Source: Clostridioides difficile
Lineage (GTDB): Bacteria > Bacillota > Clostridia > Peptostreptococcales > Peptostreptococcaceae
Length of the DNA stretch: 64,000 nucleotides
Assembly (NCBI RefSeq): GCF_001299635.1
Contig: NZ_JRHN01000039.1
Span: 62,001-126,000, forward strand
Direction of reading: 5' to 3'
Part shown: piece after piece, positions 34,323 to 43,159 of the stretch
Numbering within the stretch: the stretch's first letter is position 1
Layout of the letters: the number at the start of each line of letters is the position of its first letter
Made by a program: the position numbers and the translations under genes
The notes under the pieces: generated by a model
Database searches by the model: none
Told to the model about the DNA's origin: nothing
The model's input: only the letters and a program-made list of their open reading frames with translations

Positions 34323-35522
34323 TTATAGAGTTTTTTCTAGCTTCATAAATGCATAATCAAGTGTAGCTTCTAAATTACCATTATTTTTTCCTCCACCTTG
34401 AGCTAGTACTTGGCTTCCTCCACCTTTACCATCTATAAGACTTATTGCATCTTTTAATAAATTTCCCATATTAATATTTTTCAAGTTTTTAGAACATGCA
34501 AAAATTAGATTTATTTTATCTTCAAATTTAACAGCAAATAATGCAATATTATTTTCATCTTCTGTAATTTTGTTTGCTATTTTGTTTACATATTTTAAAT
34601 CTTCATTATCATAGGCCTTTTTAATAACTGAAATAGTATTAATTTTATTTGCATTTTCAATCATTTCTTTAACTTGATAATTAGCTACTACTTCTTCAAT
34701 CTTTCTTTTTTTACTTAGAGCTTCTTCCACCTTATTATTTAAATTTACAATACCATTTATAGCATCCTCTTCACTGCAACTCAAATATCTACATATTTTA
34801 GTCAGATATATATCCCTCTTTAATACTTCATCCACTGCCCTTTTACCTGCTAGAAACTCTATTCTTGTACTTGACTTATGTTTTTCCCATTTCTTTATTT
34901 TTATCATTCTCAATTCACCAGTTGATTTTGGATGCACTCCACAACACGCATTTGTATCTAAATCACCTATTTTTATTACTCTTATCTCTTCATTAGTATT
35001 TGGCAAGTCACGTCTTAACCAAATCTTTTTTAGTTCTTTTTTTGTTGGAAGTAAGGTTTCTACTTGTATATTTTGACGAATAATTTCATTAGCAAGCAAC
35101 TCTATCTCTCTAATTTTATCCTCTTCTAAATTACCTTCTATATCTACTGTACTATACTCATTTCCTAGATGAAAACCTGTCGTATTTGCATTAAAAGTTT
35201 TAAAAAAACATCCAGATAATACATGTTGTCCAAAATGTTGATGCATTCCATCCTCTCTTCTCTCCCAATCAATACTACACTTTACCTTATGTATCTTTAT
35301 AGGTTTTTTATCTAATACATGGTATATATTTTTTCCATCTTCATACACACTTATTACATCATAATTCTCTATTTTTCCTAGGTCTCCAAACTGACCTCCT
35401 CCACCAGGAAAAAACGCTGTCTTATCTAATAAAACATGATACTTATTTTCTATTTCTTTTATTTCAATTATTTCTGCTGTAAAATCTCTTACATATTGGT
35501 TTGTATAATATAACTTTTCCAT
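34323..35522 (-). CDS. Alanyl-tRNA editing protein, AlaX with DHHA1 domain
   Basis: Trans-editing hydrolase that removes serine or glycine wrongly attached to tRNA-Ala. The 399-aa protein has the N-terminal beta barrel (FFPGGGGQFGDLG), the zinc motifs HQHFGQHVLSG (HxxxH) and CCGVHPKSTGEL (CxxxH), and a C-terminal DHHA1 domain ending in LIDGKGGGSQVLAQGGGKN. This is the long AlaX-L form and lacks the synthetase catalytic domain. The N-terminal strand region also carries the barrel's conserved YTNQYVRDFTAEI. It is a single gene. Confidence 0.93.
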   Translation of the reverse strand: MEKLYYTNQYVRDFTAEIIEIKEIENKYHVLLDKTAFFPGGGGQFGDLGKIENYDVISVYEDGKNIYHVLDKKPIKIHKVKCSIDWERREDGMHQHFGQHVLSGCFFKTFNANTTGFHLGNEYSTVDIEGNLEEDKIREIELLANEIIRQNIQVETLLPTKKELKKIWLRRDLPNTNEEIRVIKIGDLDTNACCGVHPKSTGELRMIKIKKWEKHKSSTRIEFLAGKRAVDEVLKRDIYLTKICRYLSCSEEDAINGIVNLNNKVEEALSKKRKIEEVVANYQVKEMIENANKINTISVIKKAYDNEDLKYVNKIANKITEDENNIALFAVKFEDKINLIFACSKNLKNINMGNLLKDAISLIDGKGGGSQVLAQGGGKNNGNLEATLDYAFMKLEKTL

Positions 35523-35781
35523 TATAATTCTATCTCCATTTTCTTAATTCTAGACTACTTTACTTTTTAAATACAAATTTCAACCTAAGCTTAATTTAAT
35601 TGTATTAAAATAGAACTCATCCTATTATTTACTAACATCATCTACTATATTTTAACATATAGATATTAGTGTTAACAAATTTATAATTGTATATTATTCT
35701 AATATCTTATAACATGTATGCTTACTTATTTTCTTATATAATGAAAAGTATATTAAAACATGTTAAATTGCAAAATAAGCT

Positions 35782-36147
35782 TTAATCTCTTTTACTAATT
35801 TCATCCATTATTAATGATTTTGAAATATACATTGCTTCTATAATATTCTTAAAACGTGTGTGATGAGAAGTCCCCTCTGAAAATTTCATCTGTCCTTTTT
35901 CACATTTGCTAATAATCGAAGTTACAGGTGGTAAAGCTTCTATTAACTCTTCTTTTGTATATTTATCCATAATATCCTCAGATTCTATCAATGCCTTAGA
36001 AATATACAAGGCTTTTATCCTATTTCTAAGAAGGGAATGCTGAGAAGTCCCCTCTGAAAATTTTGGTTGTATTTTTTCACAATTAATAATACTTGAAGAA
36101 ACTACTCTCAGTGCTTCCATCAATTCTTCCTTTGTGTAATAATTCAT
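35782..36147 (-). CDS. 121-aa protein made of two tandem copies of one domain, unknown
   Basis: Residues about 1-55 and 61-117 are clear repeats. Both begin YTKEEL(M/I)EAL, have a middle C-E-K followed by KFSEGTS-x-H, and end YISK-x-LI. They share well over half their positions, so the gene arose by internal duplication. The domain is helical, with a conserved cysteine (NCEK/KCEK) and histidine. No known function. AAGGAG lies ten bases before the ATG. No neighbour within 250 bases suggests a role. Confidence 0.8.
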   Translation of the reverse strand: MNYYTKEELMEALRVVSSSIINCEKIQPKFSEGTSQHSLLRNRIKALYISKALIESEDIMDKYTKEELIEALPPVTSIISKCEKGQMKFSEGTSHHTRFKNIIEAMYISKSLIMDEISKRD

Positions 36148-36495
36148 AACACATTTACTCCTTTATTTTTTAATTTGAGAAAACAGTATACCTCAATTTA
36201 ATATCATTATCAACCGACATTATTATTATTTATGCACATATTCTACTCTTAAATGTTTTAAATATCCGTGACATTACATATTTTAATAATTATTAATAAT
36301 TTCAAATATACATATAATACTTTAACATTCATTAATATAGAGTATATTAACATTGATTTTTTAAAAATTTTAGTATAAAATCATATTAAATAAATTTTCT
36401 GAAATAATAGAATATTAAAATATACAAAAACAGCTTTTAATAACATCTATAATTTTCTTATAAATGTGTCGTTGTTTTAGGAGGAGTGATATAAA
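36148..36495. other. AT-rich intergenic stretch before the LDH gene
   Basis: 348 bases between divergent genes. It must contain both promoters, but no convincing -35/-10 pair, Rex palindrome or riboswitch was seen by eye. A TATAAT (near 36451) could be the -10 for the dehydrogenase. Confidence 0.4.
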
Positions 36496-37464
36496 ATGGC
36501 AATAAAACCAAGAAAAATATCTATTGTGGGTTCAGGGCATGTTGGGTCTCATTGTGGATTTAGTTTGATAACTCAAGGGGTTTGTGATGAACTCTTTATG
36601 ATTGATATAGATGAGGCTAAGGCAAAAGCTCAAGCTTTAGACTTAGCTGATGCAGTTTCTTATTTACCACATAAAGTATCTATAGACAAGGGAACTTTTG
36701 ATGATTGCCAAGATTCTGATATAGTAGTAATAAGCGTTGCTGACTCTTCAGAAGGACCTTTACGTAGACAAAACACAACTAGATTAGACCTACTAAGACC
36801 AACCATTGGAATGATAAAGTCTATAGTAGAACCTATAATTAATTCTGGTTTTGATGGTATATTTATAGTTATATCTAATCCTGTTGATGTAGTCACAAAT
36901 TATATTTGGGAAAAATCTGGTTTTCCTAAAAATAAAGTTATTGGAACTGGCACAGCTTTAGATTCAACAAGACTTAGAAGACTTCTATCTGAAGAAACTG
37001 GAATAGCTCAACAGTCAATACAAGCTTATTCTATGGGTGAACATGGAGACTCTCAAATGGTTCCTTGGTCTCATGTTTCAATTGGTGGTAAGCCTTTATT
37101 AGACATGATAAAGGATAATCCAACTACTTATGGAGAACTAGATTTGCCATCAATAGTTGAAAAAAATAAGAAAACAGGTATAAGCATAATAAATGGTAAA
37201 GATTGTACAGAATTTGGAATAGGAACTGCTTTAGTAGAAATTGTAAAAGCTATATTACATAATGAGAAAAAAATTCTACCTGTCTCTACACTGTTAGAAG
37301 GTCAATACAATGAGACAAATGTATTTGCAGGTGTTCCTTGTGTTATAGGAAAAGATGGCATAGAAGAAATTATTGAAATCAATCTGACTGAAGATGAGCA
37401 AAATGAATTTAGTAAATCTTGCTCTGTTTTAAGAGAACATATTGCACTTTCAAAAACACTTTAG
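36496..37464 (+). CDS. L-lactate/2-hydroxyacid dehydrogenase family protein with extended substrate loop
   Basis: NAD-dependent dehydrogenase, 322 aa. Seen: Rossmann glycine motif IVGSGHVGSHCG (about 10-21), NAD-selecting acid in MIDIDEAKA, NPVDVVTNYIW (catalytic aspartate), GTALDSTRLRRLL and the catalytic histidine in YSMGEHGDSQMVPWS. The active-site loop reads ADSSEGPLRRQNTTRLDL. The TRLDL arginine that binds the substrate carboxylate is kept, but the loop is about four residues longer than in lactate dehydrogenase and the Gln102 position is not conserved. A longer loop is known in L-2-hydroxyisocaproate dehydrogenases, so branched-chain 2-oxoacids are possible substrates. AGGAGG precedes the ATG. 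Confidence 0.85.
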   Translation: MAIKPRKISIVGSGHVGSHCGFSLITQGVCDELFMIDIDEAKAKAQALDLADAVSYLPHKVSIDKGTFDDCQDSDIVVISVADSSEGPLRRQNTTRLDLLRPTIGMIKSIVEPIINSGFDGIFIVISNPVDVVTNYIWEKSGFPKNKVIGTGTALDSTRLRRLLSEETGIAQQSIQAYSMGEHGDSQMVPWSHVSIGGKPLLDMIKDNPTTYGELDLPSIVEKNKKTGISIINGKDCTEFGIGTALVEIVKAILHNEKKILPVSTLLEGQYNETNVFAGVPCVIGKDGIEEIIEINLTEDEQNEFSKSCSVLREHIALSKTL

Positions 37465-37565
37465 ATTCAAAATTATTTTAAGAGAGTCTTATCTAACTCA
37501 TTTAAATAACTCTATGATTATTGTAGAGTATCATGATATGTATACATAAAACAAAATGTGATGAG

Positions 37566-37688
37566 ATGCTAAGTTTTACAATAAAACCTAGAAAAATATC
37601 AATAATCGGAATTGGTCATGTTGGTTTACATTTTGGATTTAACTTGGTAGCTCAAGGTGTTTGTTATGAGCTACTAATGGTCGACTAA
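37566..37688 (+). pseudogene. N-terminal fragment of a second LDH-like gene
   Basis: A 40-codon frame encodes TIKPRKISIIGIGHVGLHFG followed by FNLVAQGVCYELLMVD and a stop. It matches the first about 40 residues of the intact dehydrogenase 100 bases upstream at roughly two thirds of positions. Everything after the first beta-alpha-beta unit is missing, and a hairpin follows. The sequence differs enough from the neighbour to be an old tandem paralogue lost by deletion rather than a recent copy. Confidence 0.8.
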
Positions 37689-37718
37689 GATACTTTTTTT
37701 AAATTTTAAAACTTTATA

Positions 37719-37794
37719 TTAAAAGCAGGTAAATTACTCATAACAAAAATCTTTTAACTAAGTTAATGTTAAAATCATCTATACCTGCTTTTAA
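37719..37794. terminator. Inverted repeat between the LDH fragment and the ImmA-like gene
   Basis: TTAAAAGCAGGTA (37719-37731) pairs with 37782-37794 across a 50-base loop. It ends 22 bases past the ImmA-like stop and probably serves as terminator for the convergent genes. Confidence 0.5.
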
Positions 37795-37815
37795 TTTCAA
37801 TACTAAAATATCAAC

Positions 37816-38946
37816 CTACTTATTTCCATCAAATTTTATAACTTTGCTTTTTTTATTTATATTTTGAGATAATAATCCCTTTTTTAGTCCCATTAACAAT
37901 TCTAAATCTTCTGGATAAAGATTTATTCCAAATTCTTCTAAACTAGATACTATACTATTTGTACTCATTATTTTATTTTCTATCAATAATTCGACTGCTC
38001 TTTTTAAATACATTGGACTTGAACCTTTCATTTTATCTAGAGGTTCTTCTCTTAACCACCCTTTTTTCTCCATCTCATTCATAAGATAATTATATTTTTT
38101 ATAATTTATCTTACCTAGATTATATGCTCTAAAAAGCATAGCAGACATAGGTACAATCCACTTCTTCTTTAACTCTACATAATAATCTATGTCTTCTGGA
38201 TGAATCAAGTCTTCTAAAAAACTCTCTTTTGGTAATAAAAATGCACATGCATACTCATCTGCTGAAAATTGCTTATTTGGTATTCTCAATTCACTTGACA
38301 CTATATAACCAAGTTCATATGCTAAATCATAGTTTCTAATTGATGCTGATTTTTTATCATTGCCCAGAGATATTAAATATTTAACTTCTTTTCCAATTCT
38401 CTGTTTTTGGGTAAAGATTGTTGCCCCTTTTTTATCTACATTCATACCAGATATTATAATTCCATTAGATTCTAGTAAGTGTACCATATTTACTATTGGG
38501 CTGTTATTTAAATCCCAAAATTCTCTTGTTTTATATGCAAGACTTTCTATATCATTTATGTTAGTATCTGACATTATTCTTTTACTTGGTAAATTTTCTT
38601 TTGGAAACTTAATATAACTCTCCATAAATGAGTATATTTTATGAATAATTATCATTTTTTCTCTATAAGAAATTTCTTCTACTCTAGGTAGTTTAGATTG
38701 AGGATTAAAATGACTATCCTCAACAATAACATTCATATTTTCATGTTTATAAAAATACTCTTTTGGAAAATTTAATATATTTGATAATTTTAATGTATTT
38801 TCCATATTAGGAATATATTTATTTTCTTCAAAAGCCTTCAAATCTTTCTTATTTATTTTCGTTTCCTTAGCTAACTGTTCTATAGTCTTTGCTCTAAAAA
38901 CTCTAGCTGATTTTAATCTCTTTCCATTAAAGTCTTTTAAATTCAT
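37816..38946 (-). CDS. XRE HTH plus ImmA/IrrE-like domain with zinc histidines replaced
   Basis: Start ATG 38946, seven bases after GAGAG; an upstream in-frame TTG lacks a ribosome site. Residues about 5-70 form a helix-turn-helix (LKSARVFRAKTIEQLAKETK, DLKAFEENKYIPN). About 130-260 align with ImmA/IrrE peptidases, which cleave repressors at an HExxH site. Here the site reads AYELGYIV (about 209-216): both zinc histidines are tyrosine, though the glutamate and the later ADEYACAFLLP helix are kept. A C-terminal helical region follows (376 aa in all). The protein is therefore probably a regulator or sensor without protease activity. No phage or mobile-element genes lie nearby. Confidence 0.82.
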   Translation of the reverse strand: MNLKDFNGKRLKSARVFRAKTIEQLAKETKINKKDLKAFEENKYIPNMENTLKLSNILNFPKEYFYKHENMNVIVEDSHFNPQSKLPRVEEISYREKMIIIHKIYSFMESYIKFPKENLPSKRIMSDTNINDIESLAYKTREFWDLNNSPIVNMVHLLESNGIIISGMNVDKKGATIFTQKQRIGKEVKYLISLGNDKKSASIRNYDLAYELGYIVSSELRIPNKQFSADEYACAFLLPKESFLEDLIHPEDIDYYVELKKKWIVPMSAMLFRAYNLGKINYKKYNYLMNEMEKKGWLREEPLDKMKGSSPMYLKRAVELLIENKIMSTNSIVSSLEEFGINLYPEDLELLMGLKKGLLSQNINKKSKVIKFDGNK

Positions 38947-39038
38947 TTGTTTTCTCTCTTTCAAAATTAAATTCTTAATCTATCAATATAAATTATAAGA
39001 TTACAATTAATAATTTATCATATTATTGACAAAAAAAC

Positions 39039-39073
39039 AAAAGATGAAAATATATCTTTTATTTTCACCTTTT
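39039..39073 (-). terminator. Terminator of the msrAB gene
   Basis: AAAAGGTGAAAAT on the minus strand pairs with ATTTTCATCTTTT (one G-U pair), followed by GTTTTTTTG. It lies 28 bases past the stop. Confidence 0.8.
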
Positions 39074-39100
39074 ATCTAAGTCTATAATAGCTAATTTTAA

Positions 39101-40054
39101 TTATTTAAAAAGTTTTAGATATTCTCCATATCCTAAACCTTCCATCTCTTCTTTAGGTATAAATTTAAGAGAGGCAGAATTTATGCAGTATCTTAAGCCT
39201 CCAAGTTCTTTTGGCCCATCATCAAATACATGACCTAAATGAGAGTTTCCTTTAGCACTTCTTACTTCAACTCTATACATACCTTGTGAAAAATCGCTTC
39301 TCTCAACTATAGATTTATCTATTACTGGCTTTGAAAAACTTGGCCATCCACATCCTGAATCAAATTTATCTTTTGATGAAAATAAAACTTCTCCACTCAC
39401 AACATCAACATAAACCCCTTCTTTATCATTATCATAGTATTCATTTTCAAAAGGTACTTCTGTCATATCATTTTGAGTAACTTCAAATTGTATAGGAGTT
39501 AAAGTCTTTTTTAACTCTTCTCTATTTATATTATTTCCATCCCAGTGACTTTTTACAAAGTTATACCTACCTGAACCTTTATAATACATATTATAGTTTA
39601 ATGGTCTTTTTTTATAATAATCTTGATGATTTTCTTCTGCATCATAAAATTTAGTTGCTGGAATTATAGCTGTTACTATTTCGCTATCAAATATTTTACT
39701 ATTTTCTAAATCTTCTTTTGACTTTAAAGCTATATTTTTTTGTTCTTCATCATGATAAAATATAGCAGTCTTATATTGAGTCCCTCTATCACCAAATTGT
39801 CCACCATCATCTGTAGGATTAATCTGTTTCCAAAATATATTTAGTAACTCATCATAGCTTATTATATCATCATCATAAGTTATTTGAATAGCTTCTACAT
39901 GACCAGTTGTTCCTGAACATACTTCTTGATATGTGGGATTTTCAACATGACCACCTATATATCCAGAAACTACCTTTATAACCCCATCATATTTATCAAA
40001 AGGCTTCACCATACACCAAAAACATCCACCTGCAAAAGTAGCAAGTTTTATCAT
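39101..40054 (-). CDS. msrAB: Fused peptide methionine sulfoxide reductase MsrA-MsrB
   Basis: Repairs both S- and R-methionine sulfoxide. Start ATG 40054 is eight bases from GGAG; earlier GTG/ATG codons sit too close to it. Residues about 1-160 are MsrA, with the catalytic cysteine in [11 protein letters not shown] and the substrate motif YCSGT-like [13 protein letters not shown]. About 180-317 are MsrB with [23 protein letters not shown] and the catalytic cysteine in RYCINSASL. The CxxC pairs of zinc-type MsrB are absent (VSGEVLFSS). The residue after GCFW is a second cysteine instead of the usual glycine. No signal peptide, so cytoplasmic. Confidence 0.94.
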   Translation of the reverse strand: MIKLATFAGGCFWCMVKPFDKYDGVIKVVSGYIGGHVENPTYQEVCSGTTGHVEAIQITYDDDIISYDELLNIFWKQINPTDDGGQFGDRGTQYKTAIFYHDEEQKNIALKSKEDLENSKIFDSEIVTAIIPATKFYDAEENHQDYYKKRPLNYNMYYKGSGRYNFVKSHWDGNNINREELKKTLTPIQFEVTQNDMTEVPFENEYYDNDKEGVYVDVVSGEVLFSSKDKFDSGCGWPSFSKPVIDKSIVERSDFSQGMYRVEVRSAKGNSHLGHVFDDGPKELGGLRYCINSASLKFIPKEEMEGLGYGEYLKLFK

Positions 40055-40178
40055 TTTCATCACTCCTTAAAAAAATTATATTTTATTTATTCCCTAAGAA
40101 GTAGCTTAATAATCTTGTATTTTCTTGTTTTTATCTAATTAGTAAAATAATGTTTGTAAATGTAATTATAAATTAAAT

Positions 40179-41084
40179 CTATTTTCTATAAAAACTCTTT
40201 TTACTTATCCATCCAAAAGCATCCTTTATATCACAATTTTCGCCCAAAGATAACAGATATTCCAACTCATCATAATCATCCATAGCTACATCCTTTTCCA
40301 TTTTTGGATTTAGTCTATAGTAATTATCTCCAAGAAGTTTTTGAGAAAATAACTGGCTCATTTGAGAATTTCCTTCTAATGTTATAGATATAATTGGTAA
40401 ATCGGGTTCTTTATTAATTATCCAATCAATAGCTCCCCATTCAGTAGTATCTGCCTTTATACTATTATACACATATCCAGTTCCTATTGAAAAAAGTCTT
40501 GTATTTTTAAGTTTAAACCCACTATCAATGGCATGAATTATACATGCTAAACTTGGGTCAGTTGCTATTATTCCTCCATCGATATGTCGATTATATGTTG
40601 GAAAAAACACAGGAGCAGCACTACTTGCCATTGCTACATCTATAACCTTACTAGTCTTTGTAAGAGAACTTGGCATATTATTATAAAACACTGGTTTCCA
40701 TGAGTTTTCTTCATTTCCTATATAAAAGCTTGGTATCATTACTAATTTTTTCAAGTCTTTTAATTCTAATTCTTCTGGAAATATACTTAGTAAAACTTCT
40801 TTTAAATTTTTATTTTCATACTTAGGTCTTAACATTTCTGCATAACTTTTACTGAAAATATGCTTTGAATTTTCTATTGAATAGAGTTCTTTTATATCTT
40901 TTGGACTTACACCATACGCAAGACCTAATGCGATTAAACTTCCTGTAGATGTACCTCCAAACATATTTATATTATCTAACAAATTTGGATACTGATTTAC
41001 CATTCTCTCAAGTATGGCTATACTCAATGCTCCTCTTAATCCTCCACCATCAAAAGTCAATATATTAAAATTAGAATTTTTCAT
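40179..41084 (-). CDS. Patatin-like phospholipase
   Basis: Serine lipid acyl hydrolase with a Ser-Asp dyad. Start ATG 41084, six bases after GGGGGT; an in-frame start six codons earlier has none. The 301-aa protein shows the oxyanion loop DGGGLRGAL (about 10-18), the nucleophile elbow GGTSTGSLIAL (GTSTG, about 43-47) and the catalytic aspartate in HIDGGIIATDPS (DGG). No signal peptide or membrane segment, so it acts inside the cell. The lipid substrate is unknown. It is a single gene. Confidence 0.92.
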   Translation of the reverse strand: MKNSNFNILTFDGGGLRGALSIAILERMVNQYPNLLDNINMFGGTSTGSLIALGLAYGVSPKDIKELYSIENSKHIFSKSYAEMLRPKYENKNLKEVLLSIFPEELELKDLKKLVMIPSFYIGNEENSWKPVFYNNMPSSLTKTSKVIDVAMASSAAPVFFPTYNRHIDGGIIATDPSLACIIHAIDSGFKLKNTRLFSIGTGYVYNSIKADTTEWGAIDWIINKEPDLPIISITLEGNSQMSQLFSQKLLGDNYYRLNPKMEKDVAMDDYDELEYLLSLGENCDIKDAFGWISKKSFYRK

Positions 41085-41225
41085 ATATATACCCCCATAC
41101 AAAATACCTTATCGATTTTAAATTTCAGTTAAAATAATTTCATTATAGTAGTATATATATTTTATGCAAGTTCTATATAACGATGTTACTATTTCGGTAT
41201 TTAAAGTACTTTGTACTGTACATAC

Positions 41226-41282
41226 CTTATAATATCTAAAATAAATATTATAGAATATAGTATTTGTTTTAGATATTATAAG
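41226..41282. repeat. Perfect 16-bp inverted repeat in a gene-free stretch
   Basis: CTTATAATATCTAAAA (41226-41241) pairs with 41267-41282 around 25 AT-rich bases. It lies within the 425-base gap between the patatin gene and hcp. TATAAT within the left arm could be a -10 element. The gap otherwise holds only terminators near its right end; a 68-codon frame here has no ribosome site. Confidence 0.5.
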
Positions 41283-41340
41283 TAATAAATTTAACGAATC
41301 AAAATAATTTCTGTACCTTAACATATTATAAAAAATAAAT

Positions 41341-41378
41341 AAGAGGCTATCCCAAAATAGAGATAAGCCTCTTTTTTA
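41341..41378. terminator. Terminator-like hairpin, outer of two after hcp
   Basis: AAGAGGCT (41341-41348) pairs with AGCCTCTT (41366-41373), T-rich on both strands beyond the stem. Confidence 0.6.
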
Positions 41379-41410
41379 TTATTGAAATGATAAAAATATA
41401 TTTGATTTCA

Positions 41411-41461
41411 TAAAAAAAAGAGTGCCTCATGAACTAAAAAGTTAATTTGAGACACTTCCTT
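41411..41461 (-). terminator. Terminator of the ferredoxin-hcp operon
   Basis: AGTGCCTCA and TGAGACACT-type arms with one mismatch are followed on the minus strand by eight T. It lies 50 bases past the hcp stop. Confidence 0.65.
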
Positions 41462-41509
41462 ATTTATTTTAATTACAAATACTGCCCTTCTTGAATATAC
41501 TTATTCTCT

Positions 41510-43102
41510 TTATCCTAGTATTTTCTTCATATCTTCTTCTGGAGTAGATATAGGTGTTAATGCAAATTTATCAACCAATATATTCAATACATTTTGAGAT
41601 AAGAATGCTGGTAAAGAAGGTCCTATATAAATATTTTTGATACCTAAATGAAGTAATGTAAGAAGTATACAAACGGCCTTTTGCTCATACCATGATAATA
41701 CCATACTAAGAGGTAATTCATTTACTCCACATTCAAAAGTATTCGCCAATGAGACTGCCACTTGTATCGCACTATAAGCATCATTACATTGCCCCATATC
41801 CATTAAACGAGGCAAACCTCCAATTTCTCCAAGGTCTAAATCATTAAATCTATATTTTCCGCATGCAAGTGTCAATATGACAGTATCTTTAGGGGCTTGT
41901 TTTACAAATTCAGTATAATAGTTTCTTCCAGGTTTTGCACCATCACAACCTCCAACTAATAAAAAGTGTCTTATATCTCCACTTTTAACAGCATCTACTA
42001 CTTTATCCTGTACAGATGAAACTGTACCTCTTGCAAAACCAGTAGTTAATTTATCTCCTCCATTAATACCAGTCATGTGAACATCTTCTTTATAGCCTCC
42101 AAGTTCAAGAGATTTCTCTATTACACTAGAAAAATCTTTATCTTCATCAATATGAATCATTCCTGGATAAGCAACTACTTCTGTAGTAAATACTCTATCT
42201 CTATAACTGTCTTTAACAGGCATTAAACAGTTTGTTGTAAACAGTATTGGAGCAGGAATATTATCAAACTCTTTTTGTTGATTTTGCCATGCTGTACCAA
42301 AATTTCCTTTTAAGTGCTTATATTCTTTTAATTTTGGATATGCATGTGCTGGTAATAACTCTCCATGAGTATATATATTTATTCCCTTATCTTTTGTTTG
42401 TTCTAATAATTTGTGTAAATCATAAAGGTCATGTCCTGTAACTACTATGAATGGCCCTTTCTCAATTTTCATAGGTACTTGAGTTGGCTCTGGTATTCCA
42501 TAAGTTTCAGTATTTGCTCTATCAAGTAATTCCATGCATTTTAAGTTTATTTCTCCAGTTTTCATAACCAATCCTAAAAGTTCATCAATCGCTAAGTCCC
42601 CTCCAACTGCTATTAATCCTTCATAGAAAAATTCATTTACTTCTTTGTCTATATAACCAAGTACCATTGCATGATATGCATAAGCAGCCATACCTCTTAA
42701 TCCAAATAGAATTAATGATTTTAATGAACGTACATCTTCATTGTCATTCCACAAGTTTTTCATATCATAGTTATCATTTCTACTACATTTTGTTTCACAA
42801 TCTAAACATCTAGGTACAAGTTTACTTTTTTCTATCTCAGTTTTTTCAATTTGTCTTTTTATAGCTTCATCATCAAAACTTACATTTGTTATAGTAGTGA
42901 ATAATCCCTCTATCATAACTTTATCTGTTTCACTTGTTGGTCTATTTTTATTTCCAATAGTTGCTCTTGAAAGACCAATTAATACTCCTGTAAGCTCATC
43001 TTGTAAGTTGGCTGTACCCCCCTTTTTGCCACAAACTCCGTTTATAGTACATCCTTTACCCCCTGCTGTTTGTTCACATTGAAAACAAAACATATTCTCC
43101 AT
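41510..43102 (-). CDS. hcp: Hydroxylamine reductase / hybrid-cluster protein
   Basis: Fe-S enzyme implicated in nitric oxide or hydroxylamine detoxification. The 530-aa protein begins with the N-terminal cluster motif: CFQCEQTAGGKGCTINGVC (cysteines 6, 9, 18, 24, the CX2CX8CX5C form of anaerobes). Hybrid-cluster ligands follow in VVTGHDLYDLH, TTNCLMPVKDSYRDRVFTTE, GGCDGAKPGRNYYTEF, LACGKYRF and LPLSMVLSWYEQKAV. Length is normal. It is the second gene after a 4Fe-4S protein (57-base gap) and lies opposite a Crp/Fnr regulator, the usual setting for HcpR control. Confidence 0.96.
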   Translation of the reverse strand: MENMFCFQCEQTAGGKGCTINGVCGKKGGTANLQDELTGVLIGLSRATIGNKNRPTSETDKVMIEGLFTTITNVSFDDEAIKRQIEKTEIEKSKLVPRCLDCETKCSRNDNYDMKNLWNDNEDVRSLKSLILFGLRGMAAYAYHAMVLGYIDKEVNEFFYEGLIAVGGDLAIDELLGLVMKTGEINLKCMELLDRANTETYGIPEPTQVPMKIEKGPFIVVTGHDLYDLHKLLEQTKDKGINIYTHGELLPAHAYPKLKEYKHLKGNFGTAWQNQQKEFDNIPAPILFTTNCLMPVKDSYRDRVFTTEVVAYPGMIHIDEDKDFSSVIEKSLELGGYKEDVHMTGINGGDKLTTGFARGTVSSVQDKVVDAVKSGDIRHFLLVGGCDGAKPGRNYYTEFVKQAPKDTVILTLACGKYRFNDLDLGEIGGLPRLMDMGQCNDAYSAIQVAVSLANTFECGVNELPLSMVLSWYEQKAVCILLTLLHLGIKNIYIGPSLPAFLSQNVLNILVDKFALTPISTPEEDMKKILG

Positions 43103-43159
43103 TTTTATTCCTCCCTTTTTATTTATTAAAATTTATTACATTTTTTGTTATTAGCTTAA

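Noticed and set aside
37816-38946. Integrated element marked by the ImmA-like gene
   Set aside because: No integrase, repressor, excisionase, att repeats or composition change nearby.
41118-41324. A 68-codon minus-strand ORF
   Set aside because: No ribosome site, tyrosine/isoleucine-rich composition typical of AT-rich noise, and it overlaps the 16-bp inverted repeat.
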